Shown piece by piece: positions 1 to 8,200 of a DNA stretch of 64,000 nucleotides. Origin of the DNA: an uncultured Oscillospiraceae bacterium (GTDB lineage: Bacteria; Bacillota; Clostridia; Oscillospirales; Oscillospiraceae); NCBI GenBank assembly GCA_947632175.1, contig CANROC010000013.1, positions 1 to 64,000 on the forward strand, given 5' to 3'. Below the pieces are notes generated by a model. It worked only from the letters and a program-made list of their open reading frames with translations, made no database searches and was not told the DNA's origin. Positions within the stretch are counted from its first letter, which is position 1, and the number at the start of each line of letters is the position of its first letter. The translations under genes and the position numbers were made by a program.

Positions 1-176
1 CAAAGCACTTTCATATATGCTTGTTCGTCATCATCAATGCTAATCCAAATGCTTCCTTCTTCTGAAAGCATATTCCAAAGGATTTCAAGGCGAGGCCGCA
101 TCAAGTTTAACCACTGGCTATGCTCAAGGTTGTCGTCATACTGGCTGAATGCATAGCCCGTATTATACGGCGGATC
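1..176 (-). pseudogene. DNA adenine methyltransferase (Mod-like), catalytic fragment cut by insertion and window edge
   Basis: On the minus strand the frame reads DPPYNTGYAFSQYDDN and onward to a segment ending in a DDDEQAYMKVL stretch. DPPY is the catalytic motif IV of beta-class N6-adenine methyltransferases such as type III Mod proteins. The N-terminal part of the same gene lies at 996-1199, separated by a ~0.82-kb insertion carrying a HAD gene. The two halves would join naturally as CIYID followed by PPYNTG. The gene runs off the left window edge, so its C-terminus and any partner Res gene are unseen. The break falls inside the active site, so the protein should be inactive unless the insertion can be lost. 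Confidence 0.8.
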
Positions 177-995
177 TATGTTTCTTGCGACTTTGATACA
201 GACGGGATCCTTTTCCCCATTTGTAAGATATTTTTTCAAACGGGCATATCTTGCAAAACACGAGATAATCCCAAAATACACGCATTATCCCAACACTTCA
301 AGTAAAGCCAAAAGATTCGGCACGCCATCAGCGCCATTTCTATTGATACGGATAAATTTACAACCTGCATTTTGCGCAGTTTCTCTGTCTTTTTCTTCAT
401 CACCTACAAAGACTAATTCTGAAACAGGGGTATTGAAGTGTTTTGCAATCTTCTTTAAACCGGTACAATTCGGCTTCCTAAATCCACATATTGCTGATGA
501 AACATAATAATCGAAATACGGTAAAAGGCCTGCGATGTCTTTTTGAAACAAGCTATCCGGATAAGCACTTGGCAGATCGGTTAATGCTGATATAGCATAT
601 CCTCTTTTCTTCAGCGCATTTAAGACGAAAACGGAATCCGTAAATACTACCGGCGTTAACTGCATACCTTTCCAAAAAACATCTATGCAATCCTTAACGT
701 GGACCTGCAAATTCCAACCCTCTAAGGCTTGGGTAAAAATATATTGCGCAGAGTACTCGATTTCTCTATAAGTGATTCGCGGATTGAATGTTTTTAATCG
801 CTGAAATGCTTCTTCTATTTGCCTCTCTGTAACAGAGCAATTATACTTTTGGACTATTGCGTCAAGTCCTTCATGATAATAATCAACCCATGACAGCGGC
901 ATATTTACATATTCCATTAACGTTCCGCCTAAGTCAAATACAACAATTTTCATATCGGTCCGGCTCTCCCTTTGTATCAAAATCAGCAAGATCAT
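177..995. mobile_element. ~0.82-kb insertion with imperfect terminal inverted repeats carrying a HAD gene
   Basis: This segment splits the methyltransferase gene. Its two ends are related as inverted repeats. Read inward, one end (178-203) runs ATG..TCTTGC..GACTTTGATACA and the other (995-973) runs ATGATCTTGCTGATTTTGATACA. They share an exact TTTGATACA and a TCTTGC with two single-base gaps. GAT occurs at both junctions, which could be a 3-bp target duplication. Inside lie the complete HAD gene and about 105 bp of downstream sequence with no recognised function. There is no transposase, so it would have to be a non-autonomous cassette or a remnant. Basis: visible sequence; mobility is inference. 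Confidence 0.55.
285..953 (-). CDS. HAD superfamily hydrolase, phosphatase-like
   Basis: A complete 222-residue protein begins at ATG 953 behind an AAAGGGAGAG ribosome-binding site. Motif I is VFDLGGTL (residues ~5-12). Note that the usual second Asp of DxDGT is replaced by Gly (DLGGT), a variant seen in part of the family. A Ser/Thr motif II lies near SALTDLP, motif III Lys in GFRKPN, and motif IV is FVGDEEKDRETAQNAG. The insert between motifs I and II fits a C1-type helical cap. The substrate cannot be told. The upstream frame stays open into the interrupted methyltransferase gene, which would give a spurious 304-residue fusion, but the internal ATG and its ribosome-binding site mark the true start. 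Confidence 0.82.
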   Translation of the reverse strand: MKIVVFDLGGTLMEYVNMPLSWVDYYHEGLDAIVQKYNCSVTERQIEEAFQRLKTFNPRITYREIEYSAQYIFTQALEGWNLQVHVKDCIDVFWKGMQLTPVVFTDSVFVLNALKKRGYAISALTDLPSAYPDSLFQKDIAGLLPYFDYYVSSAICGFRKPNCTGLKKIAKHFNTPVSELVFVGDEEKDRETAQNAGCKFIRINRNGADGVPNLLALLEVLG

Positions 996-1199
996 ATCAA
1001 TATAGATGCACTTCACCTGTCCGGCATACTTGCTCTCCAACGCTTTCAGCGCCAACAGATTATCCCCATGAATGAGCATATTTGTTGTATCGGGATCAGC
1101 AGCAGTGTTGGACAGCTCCGGCCTCTCAATCAGCAGCCGCGGCTCGATTCGAATAGGCTCGTCCTTGCCGACCCAGGTGAGTTCAAGTTTGTTTGCCAT
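996..1199 (-). pseudogene. DNA methyltransferase (Mod-like), N-terminal fragment
   Basis: The 68 codons from ATG 1199 read MANKLELTWVGKDEPIRIEP and continue to a HGDNLLALKALES stretch and VKCIYID. This is the typical start of Mod-type adenine methyltransferases: the target GDNL segment followed by the beta-strand leading into motif IV. The reading frame then runs into the HAD-bearing insertion. The gene begins only 15 bp after the DUF4365 stop, so the two were co-transcribed and probably formed one restriction or defence module. The catalytic half is at 1-176. Confidence 0.8.
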
Positions 1200-1214
1200 A
1201 ATTATCTCCTCAAC

Positions 1215-3029
1215 TTATTCTTTGGAGTCCTTCTGCTTAATCGTTAATTTTCCAAAATGACAGATGGGATATGTTAAGAATTCTTCTTGGTTTTGAGGTT
1301 CTAATTGTTCAAAATATCTTTGAGCAGATTCATTGTTATCGAGCAAAAGATAGGCACCACAAAGAATATTGGGTGACTGACTAGACTCAATGATTTTTCC
1401 AAGTTCCATAATTTCAGAGATAGAAAAATCACGCTGACGCTTGATGATTTGCAATCTGTTTAAGGCGACAATTTCCATATCTGCGCCTGCCTCGGAGGCT
1501 GAAATCCATGTGCAAGTCTTTTCTGCCAATGTCAGAAGCTCTGGCCTCTTATATTCCATTTCATCATACCCTCTAAGCATTTCCAAGAGCAGTGATGTGA
1601 TACTACTTATCAAACCAGAAGCTAATTTTGTAGATAAAAGGTCATCTTCGATTGCTTGATAATTAATATTTGAAGCATGAGTAAAAGCAGATTTATCTAA
1701 CAACACATAGTGCGACACCGGTAATGGATGCTCGTGTTTGTTATCATCCATTTGAAATGCTGCAATAGAGTGTGGCTCAAAGAAATTTTCAATTTTATAA
1801 TCTCCGCTTTCTTGTCGGATTCCCCAAATCCAAATAGAAAGATTTGCTATCTTGATTGGCCCATGAATGATAGGATCATTTATATTTGGGAAACGGATGT
1901 TCTTATTATAAAGAACCGCCAAAACAAAATTTCTTAAATTGACCTCATCATTTTTAGTGAGTTGCTCACAATCTAATTCCTCCGTAACGCCAAGCACATC
2001 AAGCATTTTTTTGACATCTTTGTAATAGGCAAGACTATTACTATATTTTTCAGTATCTATTTCCGTTAAATCGTGAAGTGGGATTTTAACATCACCAAAA
2101 TCAATTTCTTTCTGCTTTATAAGTTCAACCATGAAAGTAGCATCTTTAATAAAATCAGACAAGGTTCCGTTCGGCCTAAAATTTACCATTGACTTTTTGT
2201 CAGGTGGAGATAGTTTGACACTGATTCCTTTGCCTACCCAAATGTTTGACGTTCCGTTTTTGTAGGTTACTGAATAATGATCATAATACTCTATCCCTTT
2301 AATTGAAACCGGGATTGGTATTATTTTTGAAATAATAGCATTACTAATTTTATCAACAGGAATTTCAATATCCAGCCCGCGGGGTTTAGCGTACAAATAA
2401 AAGTCATGCGTGGATGCAAACGTCCCTATATTAAAAGCTGAAGTTTTAAGACTTGTAGTTCCAAAAGAGAGGGAGTCAATTTCTACGCCTTTTGCTTTGA
2501 GATCTTCCACAGATAAAATGGGCTTCCCAACAAATCCTCTTTGCTTGGGATAATCGTGAATAAATGACAGAAAGATATTTCCCATCTCATCTGGGTTATG
2601 TTCTGGGAAGGTCTCCAACTTGATGGTAGTGCTTTTTTGCTTATCTGCATGATCAATAATCTTTTTTAAATCATATACTAAGAGACTCGCATAGAAGATT
2701 TTGTGCTCACCTGTCGCAGGAATGGTACTGACTAAAAAGAAAATGCATCCTCCGTCTTGGTAATAATTCCTTAAATCGACCAAACTGCAGGAAAAAGATG
2801 CGGTATCAGATATAATTTGATTCTCGGTTCCTTTAACCTGGACTGGTACACGACCAAGCAAGTCACATTTCTTTTGTTCCCCATTCTTATATGCAAAAAC
2901 AGTTCCATCCCATGACGGTGTTTTATCATTTTCATCAATATACGCATCCAAAATTGGGCATCGCAAAAGGGCGGCTTTAACTGCATTGACCGCGCTTTCT
3001 TCTATTCGTTTATTGTTTGCGGTTGCCAT
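1215..3029 (-). CDS. DUF4365 domain protein, probable PD-(D/E)xK-type nuclease of a defence module
   Basis: 604 residues. The N-terminal ~150 residues match the DUF4365 pattern: CDLLGRVPVQVKGTENQ (residues ~56-72), where D57 and the QVKG lysine fit the D-x(n)-(E/Q)-x-K nuclease core, followed by a strand-rich segment. The remaining ~450 residues are not recognised and contain no membrane segment. It lies directly upstream of the split methyltransferase gene on the same strand with a 15-bp gap, suggesting a restriction or anti-phage pair. Base composition is clearly AT-richer than the chromosome right of 4.2 kb, consistent with transfer. Nuclease activity is inferred from family and motif, not shown. 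Confidence 0.72.
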   Translation of the reverse strand: MATANNKRIEESAVNAVKAALLRCPILDAYIDENDKTPSWDGTVFAYKNGEQKKCDLLGRVPVQVKGTENQIISDTASFSCSLVDLRNYYQDGGCIFFLVSTIPATGEHKIFYASLLVYDLKKIIDHADKQKSTTIKLETFPEHNPDEMGNIFLSFIHDYPKQRGFVGKPILSVEDLKAKGVEIDSLSFGTTSLKTSAFNIGTFASTHDFYLYAKPRGLDIEIPVDKISNAIISKIIPIPVSIKGIEYYDHYSVTYKNGTSNIWVGKGISVKLSPPDKKSMVNFRPNGTLSDFIKDATFMVELIKQKEIDFGDVKIPLHDLTEIDTEKYSNSLAYYKDVKKMLDVLGVTEELDCEQLTKNDEVNLRNFVLAVLYNKNIRFPNINDPIIHGPIKIANLSIWIWGIRQESGDYKIENFFEPHSIAAFQMDDNKHEHPLPVSHYVLLDKSAFTHASNINYQAIEDDLLSTKLASGLISSITSLLLEMLRGYDEMEYKRPELLTLAEKTCTWISASEAGADMEIVALNRLQIIKRQRDFSISEIMELGKIIESSQSPNILCGAYLLLDNNESAQRYFEQLEPQNQEEFLTYPICHFGKLTIKQKDSKE

Positions 3030-3067
3030 TCCTCATACCTCTTTGAAAACGTAATAACATTGTGTAT

Positions 3068-3096
3068 ATTATAGCCGAAAAAATTCCGAAAAGCAA
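3068..3096 (-). promoter_or_regulatory. sigma-A promoter for the DUF4365-methyltransferase operon
   Basis: On the minus strand a TTGCTT -35 box and a perfect TATAAT -10 box are separated by exactly 17 bp. They lie ~40 bp upstream of the DUF4365 start codon. Confidence 0.7.
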
Positions 3097-3179
3097 GAAT
3101 ATTACAACCCACCTCAACTTTCTGGCATACCGGTTCTTAACATATATAAGTATCAATTTGTATTTGCGCGTGGTGACCG

Positions 3180-3467
3180 CTAAAAACTTACCTTGTTATT
3201 ATCTATCCTCATTATTTCCGCCATCAACCTCACCCCCAAGCTGAATGCTTCTCGAAAACGTCTTTCACCCATGGAGCTTGCCACGCTGAGGCAGTTATCC
3301 TTGATTGCATCGAGAATTGCTCTATCCTGCTCGTCGAGAGATGCCTGTAGTTTTTCCTCGTTTTCATGTATCCGCTTTAAAATTTCCTTTTCCTCCGGCG
3401 TGGGCCTGCCCATTTGCTCAACCGGGCATATGTTGCCGTAATAAAGCTCGTTGATAAGGTCATCCAT
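3180..3467 (-). CDS. DUF6809-like small protein
   Basis: 95 residues starting MDDLINELYYGNICPVEQM. The chosen ATG (3467) follows an AGGAGGGATAAAG ribosome-binding site, whereas the longer reading has none. The E-L-Y-Y-G-N-I start, charged central helices (PTPEEKEILKRIHENEEKL) and a C-terminal helix with FSLGVRLMAEI are the pattern of DUF6809 proteins, which are common on clostridial integrative elements and have no known role. Single gene, AT-rich, within the island. Confidence 0.6.
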   Translation of the reverse strand: MDDLINELYYGNICPVEQMGRPTPEEKEILKRIHENEEKLQASLDEQDRAILDAIKDNCLSVASSMGERRFREAFSLGVRLMAEIMRIDNNKVSF

Positions 3468-3648
3468 CTTTATCCCTCCTCGCAACACACAATACCGCAG
3501 AGGGCGCAGAAAGTCGAGAACAATCATTCTGGCAAAAGGGAGAAACGTCTTGACTTCTTATTTATGGCAAGGTAACATGGACTTACTCGCCGAAAGGCTC
3601 TTTTAGATAAGGCGAGGTAAATTTTGCCGGATATTGTGCGGAGGGAAT

Positions 3649-3999
3649 ATGGAGCAGAGGAATAATGATATTCTTAAAACAGCGTGTGATATTGCGGATA
3701 TGAGAAAAACCGCGGAAAGGATCAGTGGGATCCTCTCAGCGGAGATTTTTGATACGCAGACCGCCAGAGACGTGATTTGTGAAGTCAATTTAAAGCACCC
3801 GGAGAATTTTCGCCTTTATAATCTGATAACATTTGGCTCTGCGCCAAGTCAACCGCGCAGCAGTGGGGTAAGCATTGCCAGCGCATCCGCAGATAACCTG
3901 AAACAGGACTTGATATGGAAGCGGTTTTACCTTTTTGCCAAAGCTGCCGGAAAAGGTACTGACGCAATCGAGAGGGAATGGCGGAAGGGACACGGCTAA
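3649..3999 (+). CDS. hypothetical small helical protein of the island
   Basis: 116 residues from ATG 3649, which follows a CGGAGGGA ribosome-binding site. Mostly helical and charged (ILKTACDIADMRKTAERISG; DLIWKRFYLFAKAAGKGTD), with no signal peptide, membrane span or recognised motif. It is the last complete gene before the tRNA-derived attachment sequence. A further 25-codon frame starts directly after its stop (4000-4077) but lacks independent support. Function unknown. Confidence 0.5.
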   Translation: MEQRNNDILKTACDIADMRKTAERISGILSAEIFDTQTARDVICEVNLKHPENFRLYNLITFGSAPSQPRSSGVSIASASADNLKQDLIWKRFYLFAKAAGKGTDAIEREWRKGHG

Positions 4000-4138
4000 A
4001 TGCGTCAGACCACATTTCCGACCATAACCTCTTTCGGAGTGGGCGGAAACAGTGGAGGAAAGATTGCCAGAGAGTAATCTGTTCGTAGCGAAAAGGGCTA
4101 AAAAGTGCTGTTTCGCAAGCAAAAAATGATTATTTGCG

Positions 4139-4185
4139 TCTTCGTAATCATGAGGTCGCGAGTTCGAATCTCGCATCCAGCTCCA
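4139..4185 (+). other. 3' half of a tRNA-Thr(CGT) gene, candidate attachment site of the island
   Basis: The sequence runs from an anticodon loop with CGT through a variable region, a perfect T-stem (GCGAG/CTCGC around TTCGAAT), the 3' acceptor strand ATCCAGC, discriminator T and CCA. The matching 5' acceptor strand GCTGGAT and the D-arm are absent upstream, so this is not a complete tRNA. A tRNA 3' half at the exact boundary between AT-rich and GC-rich sequence is what tyrosine-recombinase integrative elements leave behind. The anticodon identity rests on an incomplete stem. Confidence 0.65.
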
Positions 4186-4191
4186 ATACCC

Positions 4192-4232
4192 ACCGGATTT
4201 CCTGAGAAAACCGGGAAATCCGGTACTTTTTT
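4192..4232 (+). terminator. rho-independent terminator after the tRNA remnant
   Basis: An 11-bp stem ACCGGATTTCC/GGAAATCCGGT is followed by ACTTTTTT. It starts 7 bp after the tRNA CCA end and is probably the original tRNA terminator. Confidence 0.75.
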
Positions 4233-4361
4233 GGCTGTTTTACTCGGTGCCGCTGTTTCCATGACCCACTTCTGACCCCAACGGGAATTTGGAACGGAAA
4301 GGGCGGAACAGCACAAGGCTGTGGGAGTTTGCGTCCCGCGGCCTTGCGTTTTGAAAATATC

Positions 4362-4889
4362 TCATTTTATCCCATACTCGGCGCACTTGGAAAGGACGAT
4401 GTCGCGGAGTTTGACGCTTTCGAAGCCGTTCCTCACGTCGGTTGGGTCCAGATAGGCGCCGGCCATGAGGCCTTGAATGGCTGCCTCGGCGACGAAGACC
4501 TCGAAAATGTGCCTGTCGGAGAAAGCGTCCCGGATCTCGCTGTTCATGCGGGTATTGATGCCCTCTACAGCGGCGAGATAGATGGGGTTGTCCCGGCCCA
4601 TGAGGCGGCCCATGTCGTCTAAGCACCGAATGGCATGCTTGAGGTCCTCCACCGTGAGCTTTTTCGTGTAAGCCACCGTCCTCTGTCCGCCCCGCAGGAG
4701 GTTATCCACTGTAGTCTCCAGCACCTCCGCCAGCTCCGGCAATATCGCTGTGTCCGGCAATGTTTCGGCCCTTTCCCACTTGCTCACAGCCTGATAGGTG
4801 ACGCCCAGACGCTCACCCAGCTCGGCCTGCGTCAGCCCCTTGGCCCGACGCAGGTCGGAAATCTGACGTCCCACTGCCTGTGTATCCAT
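4362..4889 (-). CDS. XRE-family transcriptional regulator
   Basis: 175 residues from ATG 4889, which has a GGAGGGATAAC ribosome-binding site; an upstream in-frame start lacks one. Residues ~5-60 are a Cro/C1-type helix-turn-helix (LRRAKGLTQAELGERLGVTYQAVSKWERAETLPD). The C-terminal ~110 residues are helical and unassigned, perhaps a sensor or oligomerisation region. First intact gene right of the integration site; its target is unknown. About 300 bp between its start and the next terminator hold no gene I can support. Confidence 0.85.
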   Translation of the reverse strand: MDTQAVGRQISDLRRAKGLTQAELGERLGVTYQAVSKWERAETLPDTAILPELAEVLETTVDNLLRGGQRTVAYTKKLTVEDLKHAIRCLDDMGRLMGRDNPIYLAAVEGINTRMNSEIRDAFSDRHIFEVFVAEAAIQGLMAGAYLDPTDVRNGFESVKLRDIVLSKCAEYGIK

Positions 4890-5204
4890 GTTATCCCTCC
4901 AAAAATATATCAAATGGCCACCTATAAGTTTAATATACAGGCGATTCGGAGGATTTTCAATAACCGGGACGGTTATTTTTTCGTGATCTACTCAACTTGC
5001 GCTTGAGAGGGGGAGCATTGACTTTAACATCATGGCACATCTTCTGCATGTCTCTGCCTGTCAGCTTTGCCTGCTTGATATCGCCGGCTCTCAGTGCGGC
5101 ATGATGCCCGGGGCGCGGTGCAATTGTGGCCATTCAGCGCTTTTCGAGCCAGACAACAGGATTCTGCCGATCCCGCTGCGGTTTCTCAACCGGCGTTTAT
5201 ACAG

Positions 5205-5234
5205 AAAAGCGCCGGGGATCGCTCCCCGGCGCTT
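5205..5234 (-). terminator. rho-independent terminator of the GH5 gene
   Basis: On the minus strand a 12-bp GC-rich stem (AAGCGCCGGGGA/TCCCCGGCGCTT) with a 4-nt loop is followed by TTTTCTGT. It lies ~60 bp after the GH5 stop codon. Confidence 0.8.
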
Positions 5235-5296
5235 GCACGGTCACGCGCGGTTTTGTGACATCCGCGCAGCTATACTGCAGCTTTTCTCCTGCGTTT

Positions 5297-8200
5297 TTAT
5301 TCCTCACCCGTCGTGGCCTTTTGACAATAGCGCATAAGGATGGCGGCCATTTCACAGCGTTTGGCGGTTCCGAAGGGGTCAAGGAGGTTGTGTTCCTTGC
5401 CGGTCAGAATGCCCTTTCTACTGCACCAGACAGATGCCTCAACGGCCCAGTCGCTCACCTTCGCGGCATCGGCAAACGGGAGCTCATACGGCTCACCGGC
5501 GTCAAAGCCGCTCCCACCGTACTGCTTGGCATAGCGGTAGAGCATGGTTGCCATCTGCTCGCGGGTGATGGGGTCAGTGGGGCCGAACATTCCGTCGCCG
5601 TAGCCGCCGGCGATGCCCTCGCTGGCCGCCCAGCGGACTGCCTCGGCGTACCAGTCATCCTCGGCCACGTCCGAATAGGCCATGGCGAAGTTGACCACCG
5701 GATCGCCCTGCATATGCCACAGCACCGTGACCATCTGAGCGCGTTCCACCGTGCCGTCGGGATCAAACAGGCCGCCCCCGATGCCGCGCATCAGATCCGC
5801 CGTGATGACGTAATCGGTGTATTCGTGATACCAGGCGTTTGCATCAAGATCGGTGAACTTGCGGCTGGGACAGGCCTCGCCGCCGTCACAGGGCTTGAGC
5901 TTGAACGCGGCTTCTACCGTCACGCCGCCCTGAGGCATGGTAAAGGTGTACGTCCCGTCGCCGTTGTCGGTGACAGTCACAGCCTTGCCGGTGCTGTCGG
6001 TGACGGTGAGGGAATCCAGCACATAGCCGTCGTCAGGCGTCACGGTCAGCGTCACCTTTCCGTTGGCGGCCGCTCGGAGCGTGTCAGCTTTCACGGCGCC
6101 GTTTTCGGCCTGGGGGATCCCGACTATGTAAGTGGGGGCGGACGGGGCGGCGTGCGCCGGGGCAGTCCAGGCGATGCAGATGGGCGACAGGCTCGTCACC
6201 ACGAAACTGATCCTGTCCGCGCCTTTTTTGACCGTCAGCTTCTCCGTTTTTCCCGCCTCTGTCCCGCTGCTAAGCATATGGATCACGGTGAAGGTATAGC
6301 TGGCGCCCGTCCCCTCGGGATATGGAAGAGAGACGGTGATACCTTCAGAGGGGAAGTCGCTGTCCGTCACATCCTTCCAGGCATTGCCCTCCTGGATCTG
6401 GAGTGTCACGTCCAAGGTAACGGAATTCTCCTCCGCGCCGGAAGCGCCCGCGGATTTCGCCGCCTCGACGAGCGCCTGGGTTATCTTCTCAGGGGTGTTC
6501 AGGGTCTCTTTGCCGGCAAGCCCCTCCGGCACCTGGGACAGACCGGCCTCGACCTCAAGGCGGAGCGGGTCTTCCCCGTCCTCGGTCTCAATTTCCACGT
6601 TCTCCACCTTGTTGACGGTGGCGGTCACCTTGGGATTGCCTACGGGGGGCAGATAATTCGCGGGCACGGCGGGCTCAAAGGTCCAGCTTCCGCCCTGAGG
6701 GACGGCCTCCACCTCATATTCGCCCGGTTCGGTTTTCTCCGCAAAGCCGGAGGTCGTGAACCCTGTGCCGGTCACTGTGATCCGGTCCTGACCCACCAGG
6801 CCGGCGACCTCGGGCGTCCCATAAACAACTGTTTCATCGTGTTCGCCCTGCTGCTTATAAGCGGTGAGTGCGCCGGCCCAGGTGAGCTGCTTCCGGGCGA
6901 CGGTGAATTGCACCGACGCAGAGCCGGTAAACTCGGGATCGGAGGCGGGGACGGTGAAGGTGACGGTGTAGGTGCCCGCGTCCACGGGGGCGGCGGTATC
7001 ACTGTACTGCGTACCGTCGGCCTTCTCGCCGGTGTAGGCGATCTCAAGCTCGCCCGTATACTCCCCGGCGGCAGGAGTGCCTGTGTAGCCGGCGTGCGCC
7101 TCGCCGTCATAGACCGCGTCAGCCTTGGTGATGCCGGTGATGGTCACAACGGCTTTATTGACGGCGCTGATGGTCACCGTGGCGGTCATATCGTTGTAGT
7201 TTTCGGACTTGATGACCACCTGAACGGTGCCGATCTCGCCCTCCACGTCGCTGACCACGTCTTTGACAGCCACGGTCAGCTTCGTGCTCTCGACCTTGAC
7301 GTCGGAATCCTCAACATATCCATCCTTCGTGATGGACACCGTGCCCAGCGCATAGGTCACAGTCCCCAGCACTTTGGGCGTGGCGATCTCGGGCAGCAGC
7401 GCCGTCAGATCGAACTCATAGGTCTTGGCCAGGTGGTTGGTGACGTTCATCGTGGCGTCCTTCGCCGTGGCCGTGGCCTTGGTGATGGAGCCGGTGACGG
7501 TGAGGGTTCCCGCACCGACGGTATAGTTCCCGGCGTCCGCGCCGCTCAGCGTCACACCGGCGGCGGTGACGGTCTTATTGTTGCCCGCGGCGGCGGAATC
7601 GAAGGTGAGCGCCCCGGGGGCGGCGGTGACCGTATCGTCGTTGATAACGCCCTCAAGCTCCACGGTCACGCCATCGCCGGTATAGGCAGTAGTCCCGTCA
7701 TACTCCTTCTCCGCCGTGCCGGTCAGGCTTGCCGTCAGCTCCTTGGGAGTGACCGCGAGGGCGGTATTCTGCGCCACGGTCACTTCATAATTTTCGGACG
7801 TCTGCGTCTGCTTGGTGACGGCATAACTGCCCACATCGGACGTAGTGTCCGCCTCGGACGTCAGCGTCAGGCCGAGCCCTTCTTTGGTATCGCTGCCCAC
7901 AAGGGCGCCTGCCGGCACAGTGAAATCAAACACCGGGTTTTTCCCGCCGTAGACTTTCTCTGCCGGAACCACCGTCACCGTAACGGGCTTCTTGGCGATC
8001 GTGACCGGGTCGAATACCTTATCGATATCGTAAGCGCCGTCAGCGGAGCGGAAATTCACCGTGTAGGTTTGGGAGCCCGCGGCGGGATAGACGCCGTTCT
8101 CCTTAAGGGTAAAGCTGCCCGGCACATCCTGCCCGTTCAGCGAGGCACTGCCGCCTGAGAGGGTCACGATCTCGCTCCACGTCTGCCCGTAGGTGGGCTC

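Noticed and set aside
285..1199. A 304-residue methyltransferase-HAD fusion protein
   Set aside because: The HAD has its own ATG and ribosome-binding site, and the methyltransferase C-terminus continues beyond the HAD; it is an interrupted gene, not a designed fusion.
4000..4077. 25-codon gene directly after the hypothetical gene of the island
   Set aside because: No separate ribosome-binding site and no recognisable sequence; not enough support.
4090..4185. A complete tRNA gene at the island edge
   Set aside because: No 5' acceptor strand or D-arm precedes the anticodon region; only the 3' half is present.
5126..8158. A 1,010-codon open frame opposite the GH5 gene
   Set aside because: Low-complexity Gly/His/Arg-rich translation in exact antisense to a clear SLH enzyme; a GC-bias shadow.
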